Shown here: one piece after another, positions 1-10,500 of the stretch | Layout of the letters: each line of letters begins with the position of its first letter | Position numbering within the stretch: the first letter of the stretch is position 1 | Source: Thetidibacter halocola | GTDB taxonomy: Bacteria; Pseudomonadota; Alphaproteobacteria; Rhodobacterales; Rhodobacteraceae | Direction: 5' to 3' | Length of the DNA: 64,000 nt | Assembly (NCBI RefSeq): GCF_018224955.1 | Contig: NZ_JAGTUU010000003.1 | Location: 310,001 to 374,000 of the forward strand | Made by a program: the position numbers and the translations under genes | The notes under the pieces: model-generated | Told to the model about the DNA's origin: nothing | The model's input: the letters and a program-made list of their open reading frames with translations, nothing else | Databases searched by the model: none

Positions 1-2173
1 GCACCACGTTTCCAGCGCGTTCGTTCAGCAGCGTGGATTCGAGGATCTCAATGCAAATCCTCTGCGGATCGATCGAGGCTTCGTCAACCTTCCATAGCAG
101 GCGGTCGACGACCGAGGCATGCATCAGCTGCGAGGTCGAGAGGTTCACGCTGATCCGTGTCTCGGTCAGTCCCAGGCCGTCGAGCATGGCCAGCGCATCG
201 AGCACCCTGGAGAAGACCAGGTCGTCGATCGCCTCGATCAGGTGCGCGTCCTCGGCATGGGGCACGAAGGCCGCCGCGTTCAGGATGCCCCGTTCCGGGT
301 GACGCCAGCGCGCCAGCGCCTCGAACCCGACGATCCGGTTGCTGCGCAGGTCGACTTGCGGCTGGAAGAAGGCGACGAATTCATTGCGGTCGATCCCCTC
401 GCGGATCTGCATCGCGATCTCGACCGAGCGCACCGTCTCGTCGCGCATCGCGGGCTCGAAGAAGACGCAGCGCCCCTTGCCCGATGTCTTGGCGTGTTTG
501 AGAGCGATGTCGGCATTGGCGATCGCGGTGCAGACGGATTCCTCCGTGGCGCTGGACACGACATCGACGCCGATGCTGGCGCCGACGCGAAAACCCTTGC
601 CCTCGAAGGCGATCGGCTGGCCGATTGCGGTGATGAGCGACTGCGCGAAATCCAGCAGGCCTGCGTCGCTAACCTCGGTCCGGATCGCCAGCAGGAACTC
701 GTCCCCGCCGACCCGCGCGATCACCTCGAAGGCGCCGTGAAAGCCGCGCAGCCGGTCCGCGATCTCGCGCAGAACGTGGTCTCCGGCCTCGTGGCCGTTG
801 CTGTCGTTGATCGCCTTGAACATGTCGAGATCGACATGCATCAGGCACAGCCGTGCGGTATCGCTCAGCGCGGCGGCGTGGCGCGTCAGCACCTGAGACA
901 GGCCGCGGCGGTTGCGCAGGCCGGTCAGGTCGTCGGTCATCGCCGCACGCTTGAGCTCGCGTTCGTGGCGGCGCAGCTCGGTCAGGTCGACATGGGTGCC
1001 GACGATGCGCACGACGCGCCCGTCGCGCCGCACCAGCCGGGCACGGGCCAGCACGTTGATCCAGTGACCGTCCTTGTGCCGCATGCGGAACTCGTTCTCG
1101 ACGATGTCGCCGTCGCTGTCGGTGAAGTCGTGGGCCGGGCGAATGACGTTGTCGACATCGGCGGGATGGATCAGCTTGCGGAACGTGTCGAAATGCAGCG
1201 GCAACTCTTCGGCGCGATAGCCGACCATCTGGAACCAGCGCGGCGAGTAATAGGTCTCGCCGGTGAGCGTGTTGAGGTCGAACAGCCCGTCCGAGGCCCC
1301 CTCCATCGCCAGCGCAAAGCGTTCCTCGCGCTCGACAAGGCGCTGCTTGTTCAGGGCGGATTCGTTCAGCAGCGCCGGTACGAACACTGTCAGCGCCAGG
1401 CCGATCAGAAGGATCAGCTCGTCGAGCGGGCTTTGCGCCGCCGCTACCTCGGCCGAGGTCGGGCGCGCGATGATCGTCCAGGTTCGTCCGGCGATGTCGA
1501 GGGTTGTGCTGACGGCAAAGGCCTCACCGACGGGGTCGTGGGGCATTTCATGCACCGAATTGGTGCCGTCCATCACCGTGACGGAGAAGGATTTCGCATC
1601 CGATGGCCCCATCACGTGGTCCATCAGCGGCGCCGAGCGGAAGACCAGGTTTAGAAAGCCGGCCACCTCGCCGTTCACCCGCACCGGGGCATAGCCGACG
1701 ATCCCCTTGCCGCCCTGCGCCAGTTCGATCGGGCCGGTGAGGCGAAAGGCGTCGAGGGCGGTTGCGTCACGCAACGCCTGGCCCGGCCCCGGCAAGGCGG
1801 CGACGTTCAGACCCAGGGCGCGTTCATTGCCGTCGAGCGGCGTCACGCGCTCGATCTCACCTGCGGCGTTGACCCAGTTGAGAGCCTGCACCTCGTCGAA
1901 ATAGGCATGGATGATGTCCGCAACATCGTCGAATTCGCCAAGTCCGGCCATCCGCTCCTTCTGCCAGCTGGCCCGGACCAGTTCGACCACGTCAATGCGG
2001 TTTTGCAGCTGTTCGCCGAGCTTGGCGGCGAAGACCCGCGAATAGGTCTCGACCACCGAGACCACGCGCTCCGACTGCGCGACCCTCGCAAAACGGCTCA
2101 TCACCACGGTCGAGGTCAGAAGGACCAGCGCCGCGATCATGGCTCTTTTTGTCAACAGGCTGCGTGCAGGCAT
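1..2173 (-). CDS. CHASE-PAS-GGDEF-EAL cyclic-di-GMP signalling protein (C-terminus outside window)
   Basis: I read this frame by hand on the minus strand; it is open from the ATG at 2173 to the window edge (724 codons). Residues 11-28 and about 252-270 are membrane segments. The region between them resembles a CHASE sensor (N-x-R-A-L-G near 117-121, then a long stretch ending in G-F-L-N-L-V-F). A PAS/PAC domain follows at about 280-400. The diguanylate cyclase motif GGDEF lies at about 489-493 (near base 700). The phosphodiesterase motif FEALARW lies near residue 613. Both active-site signatures are intact, so it could make or degrade c-di-GMP; which activity dominates cannot be told. The next gene upstream is on the same strand after 242 bp. 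Confidence 0.9.
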   Translation of the reverse strand, partial: MPARSLLTKRAMIAALVLLTSTVVMSRFARVAQSERVVSVVETYSRVFAAKLGEQLQNRIDVVELVRASWQKERMAGLGEFDDVADIIHAYFDEVQALNWVNAAGEIERVTPLDGNERALGLNVAALPGPGQALRDATALDAFRLTGPIELAQGGKGIVGYAPVRVNGEVAGFLNLVFRSAPLMDHVMGPSDAKSFSVTVMDGTNSVHEMPHDPVGEAFAVSTTLDIAGRTWTIIARPTSAEVAAAQSPLDELILLIGLALTVFVPALLNESALNKQRLVEREERFALAMEGASDGLFDLNTLTGETYYSPRWFQMVGYRAEELPLHFDTFRKLIHPADVDNVIRPAHDFTDSDGDIVENEFRMRHKDGHWINVLARARLVRRDGRVVRIVGTHVDLTELRRHERELKRAAMTDDLTGLRNRRGLSQVLTRHAAALSDTARLCLMHVDLDMFKAINDSNGHEAGDHVLREIADRLRGFHGAFEVIARVGGDEFLLAIRTEVSDAGLLDFAQSLITAIGQPIAFEGKGFRVGASIGVDVVSSATEESVCTAIANADIALKHAKTSGKGRCVFFEPAMRDETVRSVEIAMQIREGIDRNEFVAFFQPQVDLRSNRIVGFEALARWRHPERGILNAAAFVPHAEDAHLIEAIDDLVFSRVLDALAMLDGLGLTETRISVNLSTSQLMHASVVDRLLWKVDEASIDPQRICIEILESTLLNERAGNVV

Positions 2174-2415
2174 CGCTCTCTCGTCGGTTCGGGTCTGGCG
2201 ACACTGGAGCACGCATCACTTTCCAAAAGGAAAACGTGCCTGCCATGCCTGCACCCTTCCACACGCATCACGGCGGAACCAGCCGACAATCATGGCAAAA
2301 TGGTTAACAAGACGTTTCCAGCGCGAGTGGCTTTGGTTGTTTTCCCAAGAAATCGCTCGCCCAGCGGGTTTGCCGGGCTGGGTGCCCATCTTTCGGGATG
2401 CGCCGCGCCGCCCGG

Positions 2416-4164
2416 TCAGTCCGCGCGGTCCTTGCGCGGAGCGCCGACATGGCGGGGAAAGATCATCGAGACTTCGGTGCCTTTCCGGGCCTGGGTGGAC
2501 AGGCGCATGTAGCCCTGGGACTGCCGCACGAAACCCGCGACCATGCTCAGGCCCAGACCCACCCCGGCGCCGACGCCCCGGGTCGAGAAGAAGGGTTCGG
2601 TGGCCTGTTTCGCCGTGTCGCGGTCCATGCCGTCGCCCTCGTCGCGCACGACGAAGGCCACGTGGTCACGCTCGCATTGCAGCTCGGCCGGCAGGCGGGG
2701 GTCGCCGGCGGAAAAGTTCAGCGCCTCGACCGCGACCCGGCCGCCCGCGGGCATGGCCTGGCGCGCGTTGGACAGCAGGTTGACCAGCGCGACCTCCAGC
2801 TGTTGCGCGTCGAGCAGGATGTGCCAGTCGTCCTGGGGGATGCCGATGTCCAGGTGGATGCGGTTGGGGGCTCGCAGCGCGCTTTTCAGGATGACCTGGT
2901 GGTCGGTGAGGAAGGCACCGGGCGAGACCGGCGCAGCCTGAAGGTGCTGGCGCCCGGCATAGGACAGGAGGTGCCCGGTCAGTTTCGATGCCTTGGCGAC
3001 CGCGGCCGCGATCGCCTCGACATGCGGCCGCAGGGTCTCCGAGTTGTCCGACAGCATGGCCAGCAGCTCGGCATTGCCGGCGATTGCCGTCAGCTGGTTG
3101 TTGAACTCGTGCGCGATGCCGCCCGCGATCTTGCCAAGCGCCTGCTGGCGGTTGGACTGCATCAGGTTCTCGCGGATGCGGTGGTTCTCGATCAGCCGGT
3201 CCAGCTCGGCGGCGATCGCGGTCCAGGTTTCCTCCAGCGCGGCCTGCCACCAGCCGCCCAGCGGCAGGTCGGCCAGCTGGCCGCCCTCGTCGGCGCCGCG
3301 AAGGCGGTGGCAGAAGCGCACATGCCCGCCGCCGCCGCGCCACAGCTCGCGCAGCGCGCCGTCAAAGCCGCCCGGCCCGTCGCAGGCCGCGTCCGAGCCG
3401 TGCTGCCGCCCGCCGTGGTCGATCTGGATCCACAGGTCCATCTCCATGCCGAAACAGGGCCGCAGCACGCGCGGGGCCGCGTCTAGCATGGCCTCGACCG
3501 ATGCTTCGGGATCGGCCGAGAGCCGATCCAGCGCGACGATCGCCTGGTTGCGCCGCTCGAGGTGGTTCAGTCGGGCGACATGGATCTTGAGATCGGTCTG
3601 GTCGACGATCACCGCCAGGACCGAGGCCGCGCCAGTGCCGGGACCCAGACGCTGAAGATGCACCTCGGCGCGCAGCAGGTCGTCCTCGTCCCGGCCGCGA
3701 AGGGCGATGTCGGCAAGATAGGCCTGTCCGCCGGTGTTCGCCTCGGCCAGTGCCAGCGCCAGAATGTCCTGTTGCCGCCGCGCCCGGCCCAGCCTGCGCC
3801 ACAGGCAGTCGGTGCCGCTGGCGAGCTTGCCGAACCTCTGCCTCGCCCGGAAATTCGCCGTGCGGACCATGCCGCCTGTTGGTTCGATAACGATGGCCGG
3901 CGCCGGCAATTCCTCGAAGAATTGCTGGAAGCGCCGTAGCGCCTGTTCGCTGCGCAGGCTGGTTTCGCGCAGTTCCTCGGCCTGCAAGGCAAGCTCGGCA
4001 TCGAAGACCAGCACCTCGTGCGTCAGTTCGGCGATGGACAGGCCGCCTTCGGCGATCAGGCGGTCGCCGGTGCGCAGGTCTCCCTGGCGAAGCGCCGCAA
4101 GCGCACGACTTCGCAGATCGTCCCGGTATTCCGACGACATTCCCATGTGATTCGTATCGGTCAC
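2416..4164 (-). CDS. PAS-type sensor histidine kinase
   Basis: This is a 582-residue soluble kinase without clear membrane segments. The N-terminus has a helical stretch (45-80), then a PAS-like domain (about 83-190). The dimerisation/phosphoacceptor box GGIAHEFNNQLTAIAG puts the histidine near residue 352. ATPase boxes follow: N-box LLSNARQAM, G1 DEGDGMD and G2 GVGLGLSMV. There is no receiver domain, so a separate response regulator is needed. It starts 32 bp after the CheB-CheR-PAS gene on the same strand, so the two are probably cotranscribed and may form one sensory complex. The signal is unknown. Confidence 0.9.
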   Translation of the reverse strand: MTDTNHMGMSSEYRDDLRSRALAALRQGDLRTGDRLIAEGGLSIAELTHEVLVFDAELALQAEELRETSLRSEQALRRFQQFFEELPAPAIVIEPTGGMVRTANFRARQRFGKLASGTDCLWRRLGRARRQQDILALALAEANTGGQAYLADIALRGRDEDDLLRAEVHLQRLGPGTGAASVLAVIVDQTDLKIHVARLNHLERRNQAIVALDRLSADPEASVEAMLDAAPRVLRPCFGMEMDLWIQIDHGGRQHGSDAACDGPGGFDGALRELWRGGGGHVRFCHRLRGADEGGQLADLPLGGWWQAALEETWTAIAAELDRLIENHRIRENLMQSNRQQALGKIAGGIAHEFNNQLTAIAGNAELLAMLSDNSETLRPHVEAIAAAVAKASKLTGHLLSYAGRQHLQAAPVSPGAFLTDHQVILKSALRAPNRIHLDIGIPQDDWHILLDAQQLEVALVNLLSNARQAMPAGGRVAVEALNFSAGDPRLPAELQCERDHVAFVVRDEGDGMDRDTAKQATEPFFSTRGVGAGVGLGLSMVAGFVRQSQGYMRLSTQARKGTEVSMIFPRHVGAPRKDRAD

Positions 4165-4196
4165 GCCTGCGATTTCCTCTGGTGACCGGCCGATGG

Positions 4197-7130
4197 TCAG
4201 TTCTGTCCGCGTTCATGCTCGATCCGGGCGGGATCGATCCAGTCGCTCAGATTGTAGTGTGTCACCACGCCGCCCCCCTTCGTCAAGCCCGTCGCGTTGA
4301 GCAGGAACCATTGCTCCCTGCCGTCGGACGGGCAGGGGTACAGCTGGGAAAAGCTCGCGCGTGTGCCGGCGAGAATGGCCTCGAGGCCCTCCAGGACGCG
4401 TCGGGCATACTGGTCGGAGGGCGCGGCGCGGCGGCAGGCCTCAAGATAGTCGATGCCCGGGCCGGTGCCGGAAAGAGAGCCGCCGTTGCGGGTCGAGAAG
4501 TCGCGCCACGCGCTGTTGACCTCGACGATCGTGCCGTCGGGATCCAGCACCACGACGCTTTCCGGCAGCGCGTCGAGCACGGCCCGGAGATCGCGCAGGC
4601 CGAGCACGCTGGAAAGGTCGATGAACGAGATCACCACCCGCACCGTGCTGGCGCCGGTTGGCGTGTAGGGCAGGATGGTGACCATCCACTCTCTTCCGTC
4701 GCGGCTCTGGACCTCGTGTTGCAGGCTTGTCTGCTCGCTCATGGATCGCTGGATCTGGTCGAACAGCCCCTCGAAATGCAGGTTCGTGGTCAGTTCCGTG
4801 ATCGGCCGTCCGATATCGGTCTCGCGCAGCGAGAACAGCGCGAGCACCTCGGAAGTATACCGCGTGATCCGCAGGTCCGAGTCGAGGAAAAGCAGCGGGA
4901 TATGCGCCGCCCGCGCCAGACTGTCGAGATCGGCGTTGATCTCGTTCATCTCGACGATCTTGGCCTGGTATTCGGCGTTGATCGTATGCAACTCCTCGTT
5001 GACCGACTGAAGCTCTTCGTTCGAGCTTTGTAATTCCTCGTTTGCGGCCATCAGTTCCTCGTTCGAGGCCTGGAGTTCCTCGTTCGTGGTTCCCAATTCC
5101 TGGATCGTCGCGTTCAGGTTCGACCGGGTGAGCTCCAGTTCGCGCTCCAGGTCGGCGGCGTGGCGGCTGGACATGTCGCTCAGCTGGTCGGGGTCGATCT
5201 GGCGCGGCGGTTCGGCGCTGCGTGCCCGTGGTGCGGACCGTTCGAAGCTGATGAGCAGGTTCGACACGGTGATCGCGGCGTCGTCGAGGGGCACGACCGA
5301 CACGGTCAGCGCCTCCGGATCGCCATGGCCCAAGGCCCAGCGGGTGCTGGCCGTCTGGGGCTTCTTGTCCCGGATCGCGCTGTGCATCAGGGTCGAGACG
5401 ATCGGCACCAGGCCAGGGTCGAGCAACTGGTTGAGGTCAAGGCTGGGCGTGCCGGACCGCACCGCAAGCAGCCCCTCGGTGCGGCCGAAGACATGCAGCA
5501 CGCAGCGCGCGCTGTCGACGAGGATCGAGGGCGGGGCGTAGGCCTCGCACAGCTTTTCCTGCGCCACGTGCACCAGCGGTCGGCCACGCCGCGGATCGGG
5601 CGCCGCCCACGACGCCTCCCTGGTCCGGCCCAGCCCCGAGGACAGCGCCATCGTCGCCTCGGGCGCCAGCAACGGCATGCGCCGCTTGATGCGGAAGATC
5701 TTGCTGCGCTGGTCCACCGGGTTGTAGTCGCCCGAAAAACGCCCCGGCGTCTCGCTCGATCCCAGGAACAGCGTTCCGTCCGCCTTGAGCGCATAGGACA
5801 GCCGGCTCATCACCCGTTCCTGCGCCGGGATGCGCAGGTAGATCAGCATGTTGCGGCAGGTGATGAGATCCATGTTGGTGAAGGGTGCGTCGCTCATCAG
5901 GTCGTGGCGCGAAAACACGATGGACTGCCGCAGGCGCGGCACCACCGTGTACGTCCGCCCTTCGGTGCCGCGCGTGAACCAGCGCTCGCGCACGGTTTCG
6001 GGCAGCGTCGCCACCTGCGCCGCGGCGAATGTTCCGGCGCCCGCCCGGGCGACATAGTCGGGATCGACATCCGTGGCGAAGAACTTGAGCGGCGCGCGGC
6101 ATTCGGCGTTCTCCATCGCCTCGAGCAGCAGGATGGCGATGGAATAGGCCTCTTCGCCGGTCGCGCAGGACGTGGCCCAGACGCGGATCGGATCATCGTG
6201 ATTGTCGCGCCGGTCCTCGACCAGCGGGACGATGACCTGGTCGCGCAGGCATTCGAAGGCGTCGGGATCGCGGAAGAAGGCAGTGACCGGGATCAGGATC
6301 TCGTGGCGCAGCGCGGTCACTTCGTCGGGGCGGCTCGACAGGAACGCGGTATAGGCGTGCAGGTCGGGGATGCCGCAGGCGATCAGCCGTCGTTCCAGCC
6401 GCCGCAACAGCGTGTTCGGCTTGTATTCCGGCAGGTTCAGCTGCACCAGGCTGGACAGGGTCCGCAGGTTGCTGCCCAGCAGGTCGCGTTCGTCCAGCAC
6501 GTGTTCCGACCGCAGGCTTTTCGACGACGGGCGCAGCCCGCTGTGGCACAGGCTGGTCACCTCCTGGGCCAGGCCTTCGGGCGACAGGACATGGTCGACC
6601 GCGCCGGTGGCGATGGCGTTGGCGGGCATCCCGTCGAACCGCGCGCCCTCGGGATCCTGCGCCATCACCCAGGCGCCGGCCTCGGACAGGGTGCGCGCGC
6701 CGAGGCTGCCGTCGGACCCGGTGCCGGACAGGACGATGCCGATGGCCTTGTCCGGGCAATCCTGCGCGAGGCTGTCGAAGAAGGCGTTGATCGGCAGGGA
6801 GATCCCCGCGTTGCTGCGCGGCGCCAGCTTTAGCCGGCCGCCGACGATCGTCATGGCGGCGTTGGGCGGGATGACATAGACATGCCCGGTCTGCACCGCC
6901 ATGTCGTGGCCCGCCACCTGCACGGGCATCTGCGTGTGTCGCGCCAGCAACTTGTCCATCATCGTCTCGTGTTCCGGCGCAAGGTGCTGGATCACCACGA
7001 AGGCGGCGTTCACCGGGAGGTCGACCGCGCCGAAGAACCGGTCGAGCGCGTCCAGCCCGCCGGCCGAGGCGCCGAGCGCCACGATGGTGCCCGGGTTTGC
7101 GGCGGCGTCTTCGGTGGCTCGGCTGTCCAT
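4197..7130 (-). CDS. CheB-CheR fusion protein with coiled coil and PAS domains
   Basis: This 977-residue protein joins a CheB methylesterase domain (GASAGG serine, QHLAPEH histidine, SGTGSDG aspartate; about residues 15-200) to a CheR methyltransferase domain ([29 protein letters not shown]; about 215-480). A long coiled coil of repeated NEEL units follows, then two PAS domains. No kinase domain is present; the next gene supplies one. The ATG at 7130 was chosen because a GGAAGA ribosome-binding site precedes it and CheB homology starts soon after. An upstream ATG would add up to 79 residues without family similarity. Both enzyme active sites look complete, but the methylation target is not a classical chemoreceptor here, as none is nearby. 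Confidence 0.9.
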   Translation of the reverse strand: MDSRATEDAAANPGTIVALGASAGGLDALDRFFGAVDLPVNAAFVVIQHLAPEHETMMDKLLARHTQMPVQVAGHDMAVQTGHVYVIPPNAAMTIVGGRLKLAPRSNAGISLPINAFFDSLAQDCPDKAIGIVLSGTGSDGSLGARTLSEAGAWVMAQDPEGARFDGMPANAIATGAVDHVLSPEGLAQEVTSLCHSGLRPSSKSLRSEHVLDERDLLGSNLRTLSSLVQLNLPEYKPNTLLRRLERRLIACGIPDLHAYTAFLSSRPDEVTALRHEILIPVTAFFRDPDAFECLRDQVIVPLVEDRRDNHDDPIRVWATSCATGEEAYSIAILLLEAMENAECRAPLKFFATDVDPDYVARAGAGTFAAAQVATLPETVRERWFTRGTEGRTYTVVPRLRQSIVFSRHDLMSDAPFTNMDLITCRNMLIYLRIPAQERVMSRLSYALKADGTLFLGSSETPGRFSGDYNPVDQRSKIFRIKRRMPLLAPEATMALSSGLGRTREASWAAPDPRRGRPLVHVAQEKLCEAYAPPSILVDSARCVLHVFGRTEGLLAVRSGTPSLDLNQLLDPGLVPIVSTLMHSAIRDKKPQTASTRWALGHGDPEALTVSVVPLDDAAITVSNLLISFERSAPRARSAEPPRQIDPDQLSDMSSRHAADLERELELTRSNLNATIQELGTTNEELQASNEELMAANEELQSSNEELQSVNEELHTINAEYQAKIVEMNEINADLDSLARAAHIPLLFLDSDLRITRYTSEVLALFSLRETDIGRPITELTTNLHFEGLFDQIQRSMSEQTSLQHEVQSRDGREWMVTILPYTPTGASTVRVVISFIDLSSVLGLRDLRAVLDALPESVVVLDPDGTIVEVNSAWRDFSTRNGGSLSGTGPGIDYLEACRRAAPSDQYARRVLEGLEAILAGTRASFSQLYPCPSDGREQWFLLNATGLTKGGGVVTHYNLSDWIDPARIEHERGQN

Positions 7131-7453
7131 CCTGGGGTCTTCCGTCGGGTTGAGGGGCCTGTTCGTGCCGGTCGGGCGGCGCAGGGCGTCGGGGGTCGCG
7201 GGGATCATTCCCGATGCGCTTGCGGTTGTAAACACGACGCGCAAGCAACCATGGGCCCCTGTGCTCGTGGCGGAGGATTGCGCGGTCCGGCCGTGAAACC
7301 GGGCCGCGTCGCGCGCACTGCCGCCAAGGCCTTCCGTCGTGCCCGCAGGCCGGTTCTTCCGGTCCACAACGGCAAGTGCGGATTTGACACCGGCCCGGTA
7401 ATGTTGGACCGTTGCTCAACCTGAGGATGTTCAAGCCATCGGAGACTCGGATC
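7131..7453. promoter_or_regulatory. Divergent intergenic region between the CheB-CheR fusion and hybrid kinase genes
   Basis: These 323 bases separate two divergent signalling genes and should hold both promoters. A TTGACA at 7384-7389 (plus strand) is a good -35 match, but I see no convincing -10 at the right distance. A GGAGA at 7441-7445 serves the plus-strand gene. No small gene or clear operator was recognised. Confidence 0.4.
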
Positions 7454-9001
7454 ATGCAACAGGCTTCCGATGCCGCCGAATCCGGCCTTTTTCCCTCGGT
7501 TGCGGCCAGCATTCCGGGGTATATCTTCCGCTATCGGCAGGCCGCCGACGGGATCGAGACACTCGATTATGTCAGTCCGGGATTCGACGAGATCTGGCAG
7601 CCCCAGCCAGGCGAGAACCGCAACGATCCGGAGATGCACTGGTCCCGCATCCATGAAAGCGATCTCGAGGCGTTCCAGGCCTCGTTCGCGACGGCGCTGC
7701 GCACCGGTGCCTGGGATTTCCGCTATCGGATCCGGATGCCCGATGGCTCGCTGAAATGGCTGCACGGGCGCGGCAAGCTCCAGTTTCCCGGCGATGGCGG
7801 GTTCCTGTGTGATGGCATGATCCAGGACGTCACGCGCCAGGTCGAGGTCGAGCAGAGCCTCGAAGAGACCAAGCGCCGCCTCGTGCAGGCCTACAGGATG
7901 GAGGCGATCGGCAACCTGACGGCGGGTGTCGCGCATGACTTCAACAACCTCCTGGCGGTGATCCTGGGCAATCTCGAACTGATGGATTTCGCCAACGATC
8001 CCGATGATTTCCGCGAGATGCAGGACCAGGCGATCAAGGCGGTGGACCGGGGGCGCAGCCTGACGCTGAGCCTGCTCAGCTTTGCCCGCAAGTCGACGCT
8101 GAACGCCCGGCGGATCGACGCCGTGGAGGCGCTGAAATCCTCCGAGGGCCTGATCACGCGCGCGCTGTTCGAGAATGTCTCGGTGCGCCGGGTCTATCCC
8201 GACGGCCCGCTGATGACCGTCATCGACGGCAGCCTGCTCGAGAATGCCATTCTCAACCTCGCCCTGAACGCCCGCGATGCGATGCCCGAAGGCGGCACGC
8301 TGTCCATCGAGGCAGGGCGCCGCATGGTCGCGCCGGGGGCGGTCATCTGCGGGATCGAGCCGCTGGCCCCCGGGCGCTATGTCGAGATCGTGGTGCGCGA
8401 CACCGGCCGTGGCATTCCCGAGGCCGACCTGGCCCGCGTGGTCGAGCCGTTCTTCACCACCAAGGGGCCGGACAAGGGCTCGGGTCTGGGCCTGTCGATG
8501 GTGCAGGGCTTCGTCGCGCAATCCGGTGGCGGCATGCGGATCGACTCGGTGCCGGGGCAGGGCACCGCGGTGCACCTGTTCCTGCCAGAGGCCGCGCCCG
8601 AGGAGGAGCAAGCCGAGGCGGAAACCCGCCCCGCGCCGCGCATCCTGCTGGTCGAGGACGAACCCGACGTGCGCGCGGTCATCGGACGGCTGCTTGAAAG
8701 CCTGGGTTGCGACGTGCGCGCGGTGGGCGACCCGCCGGCGGCTATGGATGCGCTGCGCGAGGATGGCCCGTTCTCGGTTGCCGTCATCGACCAGAACCTG
8801 GGCACGCAGATTTCGGGGCGCGATCTGTCCCGCCTGATCCGGTCGGGCACGCCCGAGTGCCGCACGATCATCCTCAGCGGCATGTGGGACAGCGCCAACG
8901 ACGGCGACAGCGTGACCGACAGCTGCGACCTGTTCCTGCAAAAGCCGGTGCAGCGCAGCACGCTGAACGCGGCCCTCTCCGATCTGCTGGCGCGCGACTG
9001 A
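7454..9001 (+). CDS. PAS hybrid histidine kinase with C-terminal receiver domain
   Basis: The product is a 515-residue soluble hybrid kinase. A PAS/PAC domain occupies about 10-130 (the RMPDGSLKWLHGRG segment is typical of PAC). The H-box GVAHDFNNLLAVILGN places the histidine at about 161. The ATPase part has NLALNARDAM, DTGRGIP and GSGLGLSMV. The receiver starts at ILLVEDEPDV (about 397), with the likely phospho-aspartate near 446 (VIDQNLG) and a conserved lysine in FLQKPV. ATG 7454 has GGAGA eight bases upstream; ATG 7427 or TTG 7412 would add 9 or 14 residues with weaker sites. It is divergent from the CheB-CheR fusion gene and probably feeds the same circuit. Confidence 0.9.
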   Translation: MQQASDAAESGLFPSVAASIPGYIFRYRQAADGIETLDYVSPGFDEIWQPQPGENRNDPEMHWSRIHESDLEAFQASFATALRTGAWDFRYRIRMPDGSLKWLHGRGKLQFPGDGGFLCDGMIQDVTRQVEVEQSLEETKRRLVQAYRMEAIGNLTAGVAHDFNNLLAVILGNLELMDFANDPDDFREMQDQAIKAVDRGRSLTLSLLSFARKSTLNARRIDAVEALKSSEGLITRALFENVSVRRVYPDGPLMTVIDGSLLENAILNLALNARDAMPEGGTLSIEAGRRMVAPGAVICGIEPLAPGRYVEIVVRDTGRGIPEADLARVVEPFFTTKGPDKGSGLGLSMVQGFVAQSGGGMRIDSVPGQGTAVHLFLPEAAPEEEQAEAETRPAPRILLVEDEPDVRAVIGRLLESLGCDVRAVGDPPAAMDALREDGPFSVAVIDQNLGTQISGRDLSRLIRSGTPECRTIILSGMWDSANDGDSVTDSCDLFLQKPVQRSTLNAALSDLLARD

Positions 9002-9005
9002 GGCG

Positions 9006-9023
9006 ACTGGCTCGCTCGCCAGT
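9006..9023 (+). terminator. Short stem-loop after the hybrid kinase gene
   Basis: ACTGGC and GCCAGT form a perfect 6-bp stem around a 6-base loop, 5 bases past the stop codon. No T-run follows, so it may be a weak or Rho-assisted terminator or only a stabilising hairpin. Confidence 0.3.
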
Positions 9024-9132
9024 TCCGGTCGGGCCGGTCGCTTCCCTTTGCCTCGGGCGCCCGGATCGTGGCAGACCTTCCGCACAGGGACGGGAGTCGG
9101 CAGGACCCCGTGCAGAATGGGGAGAGGATGCC

Positions 9133-10422
9133 ATGAACCTTGCACGACTTGCGGCCGAGGCCGCCGAGCGGGGATCGCCTGTCCGGGCCGGGCTGATCGG
9201 CGCGGGCAAGTTCGGCTCGATGTTTCTCAGCCAGGTGCCGACCATTCCGGGGCTGACGGTGACGGCCATCGCCGATCTCGATCCCGACAAGGCGCGCGCC
9301 GCCTGCCGCACCGTGGGCTGGGACGCCGCCCGCATCGAGGCGACGACCTTTGTCGACGATGGCGCAGCGCTCGCCGGGCGCGACGATGTCGAGGTGGTGA
9401 TCGAGGCGACGGGCAATCCCCGCGCCGGCATCGCCAATGCCGAGGCCGCCATTGCCGCGGGCCGGCACGTGGTCATGGTCAATGTCGAGGCCGACGCCAT
9501 GGTCGGCCCGCTTCTGGCGCGCAAGGCCGCCGCAGCCGGGGTCTGCTATTCGATGGCCTATGGCGACCAGCCGGCGCTGGTCTCGGAAATGGTCGACTGG
9601 GCGCGCGCCGCGGGGTTTCACGTCACCGCCGCCGGCAAGGGCACCAAATACCTGCCCGCCTATCACGCCGTGACCCCCGACGATGTCTGGACGCATTACG
9701 GCCTGACGCCGGACGCGGCGCGCGCGGCGGGGATGAACCCGCAGATGTTCAACTCGTTCCTCGACGGCACCAAGAGCGCGATCGAGATGGTCGCCATCGC
9801 CAATGCCTGCGGCCTGGACGTGCCCGACGAGGGGTTGGCCTTTCCGCCTTGCGGCGTTGACGACCTGGCGCATGTGCTGCGCCCGCGCGACCTGGGTGGC
9901 CAACTGGCAAGGCGCGGCATGGTCGAGACGATCTCTTCGCTGGAACGCGACGGCAGGCCGGTCTTTCGCGACCTGCGCTGGGGCGTCTACGTGGTGCTCG
10001 AGGCGCCGAACGACTATGCGGCGGCCTGTTTCCGGCAATACGGCCTGCCGACAGATTCCACGGGCCGTTTCGCCGCGATGTACAAGCCGTTCCACCTGAT
10101 CGGGCTGGAACTGTCGATCTCGGTCCTCAGCGTCGCCCTGCGCCGCGAGCCCACCGGGCAGGCGCGCGAGATGCGCGGCACCGTCGCTGCGGTGGCCAAG
10201 CGCGCGCTGCGGTCGGGCGAGATGCTGGACGGCGAGGGCGGTTACACCGTCTGGGGCAAGGCGCTGCCGCTGGCGCGGGCGGGCGCGGCGCTGCCAATCG
10301 GGTTGGCGCACCGGGTGCGTCTGCGGCGCGACATTCCGGCCGGAGCGGTGCTGACGCTGGACGACGTCGAGATCGGCGACGACCCGGTCGCGGCGCTGTA
10401 CCGGCAGGCCATCGCGGGCTGA
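9133..10422 (+). CDS. NAD(P)-binding homoserine-dehydrogenase-like oxidoreductase with SAF domain
   Basis: The 429-residue protein starts with a Rossmann fold (GLIGAGKFGSMF, residues about 20-31) followed by a dinucleotide-dependent dehydrogenase core (VEVVIEATGNP). It ends with a SAF domain (about 350-425, including RRDIPAGAVLTLDD). This architecture is common among proteins annotated as SAF-domain or homoserine-dehydrogenase-like, often in sugar-acid catabolism; the substrate here is unknown. The start at 9133 has a strong GGAGAGG site. It lies 131 bp after the kinase and 78 bp before lrgA, so it may be its own transcription unit. Confidence 0.85.
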   Translation: MNLARLAAEAAERGSPVRAGLIGAGKFGSMFLSQVPTIPGLTVTAIADLDPDKARAACRTVGWDAARIEATTFVDDGAALAGRDDVEVVIEATGNPRAGIANAEAAIAAGRHVVMVNVEADAMVGPLLARKAAAAGVCYSMAYGDQPALVSEMVDWARAAGFHVTAAGKGTKYLPAYHAVTPDDVWTHYGLTPDAARAAGMNPQMFNSFLDGTKSAIEMVAIANACGLDVPDEGLAFPPCGVDDLAHVLRPRDLGGQLARRGMVETISSLERDGRPVFRDLRWGVYVVLEAPNDYAAACFRQYGLPTDSTGRFAAMYKPFHLIGLELSISVLSVALRREPTGQAREMRGTVAAVAKRALRSGEMLDGEGGYTVWGKALPLARAGAALPIGLAHRVRLRRDIPAGAVLTLDDVEIGDDPVAALYRQAIAG

Positions 10423-10442
10423 CGCCGCCGGGACAGGGGCCA

Positions 10443-10472
10443 TTGTGCCGGTGTTGGCGGCGCGGCTACACT
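10443..10472 (+). promoter_or_regulatory. Candidate sigma-70-type promoter for lrgAB
   Basis: TTGTGC (10443-10448) and TACACT (10467-10472) are separated by 18 bases, 28 bases upstream of the lrgA start. This is a pattern match only. Confidence 0.4.
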
Positions 10473-10500
10473 CGGGATCCAAAGGGGGAGTTGTCGGGAC

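Noticed and set aside
119-1654. Long plus-strand open frame (511 codons)
   Set aside because: It lies opposite the CHASE-PAS-GGDEF-EAL gene, whose minus-strand translation has intact motifs. The plus-strand product is low-complexity and matches no family.
5160-6833. 557-codon plus-strand frame
   Set aside because: It is antisense to the CheB-CheR fusion, an effect of high G+C and codon bias.
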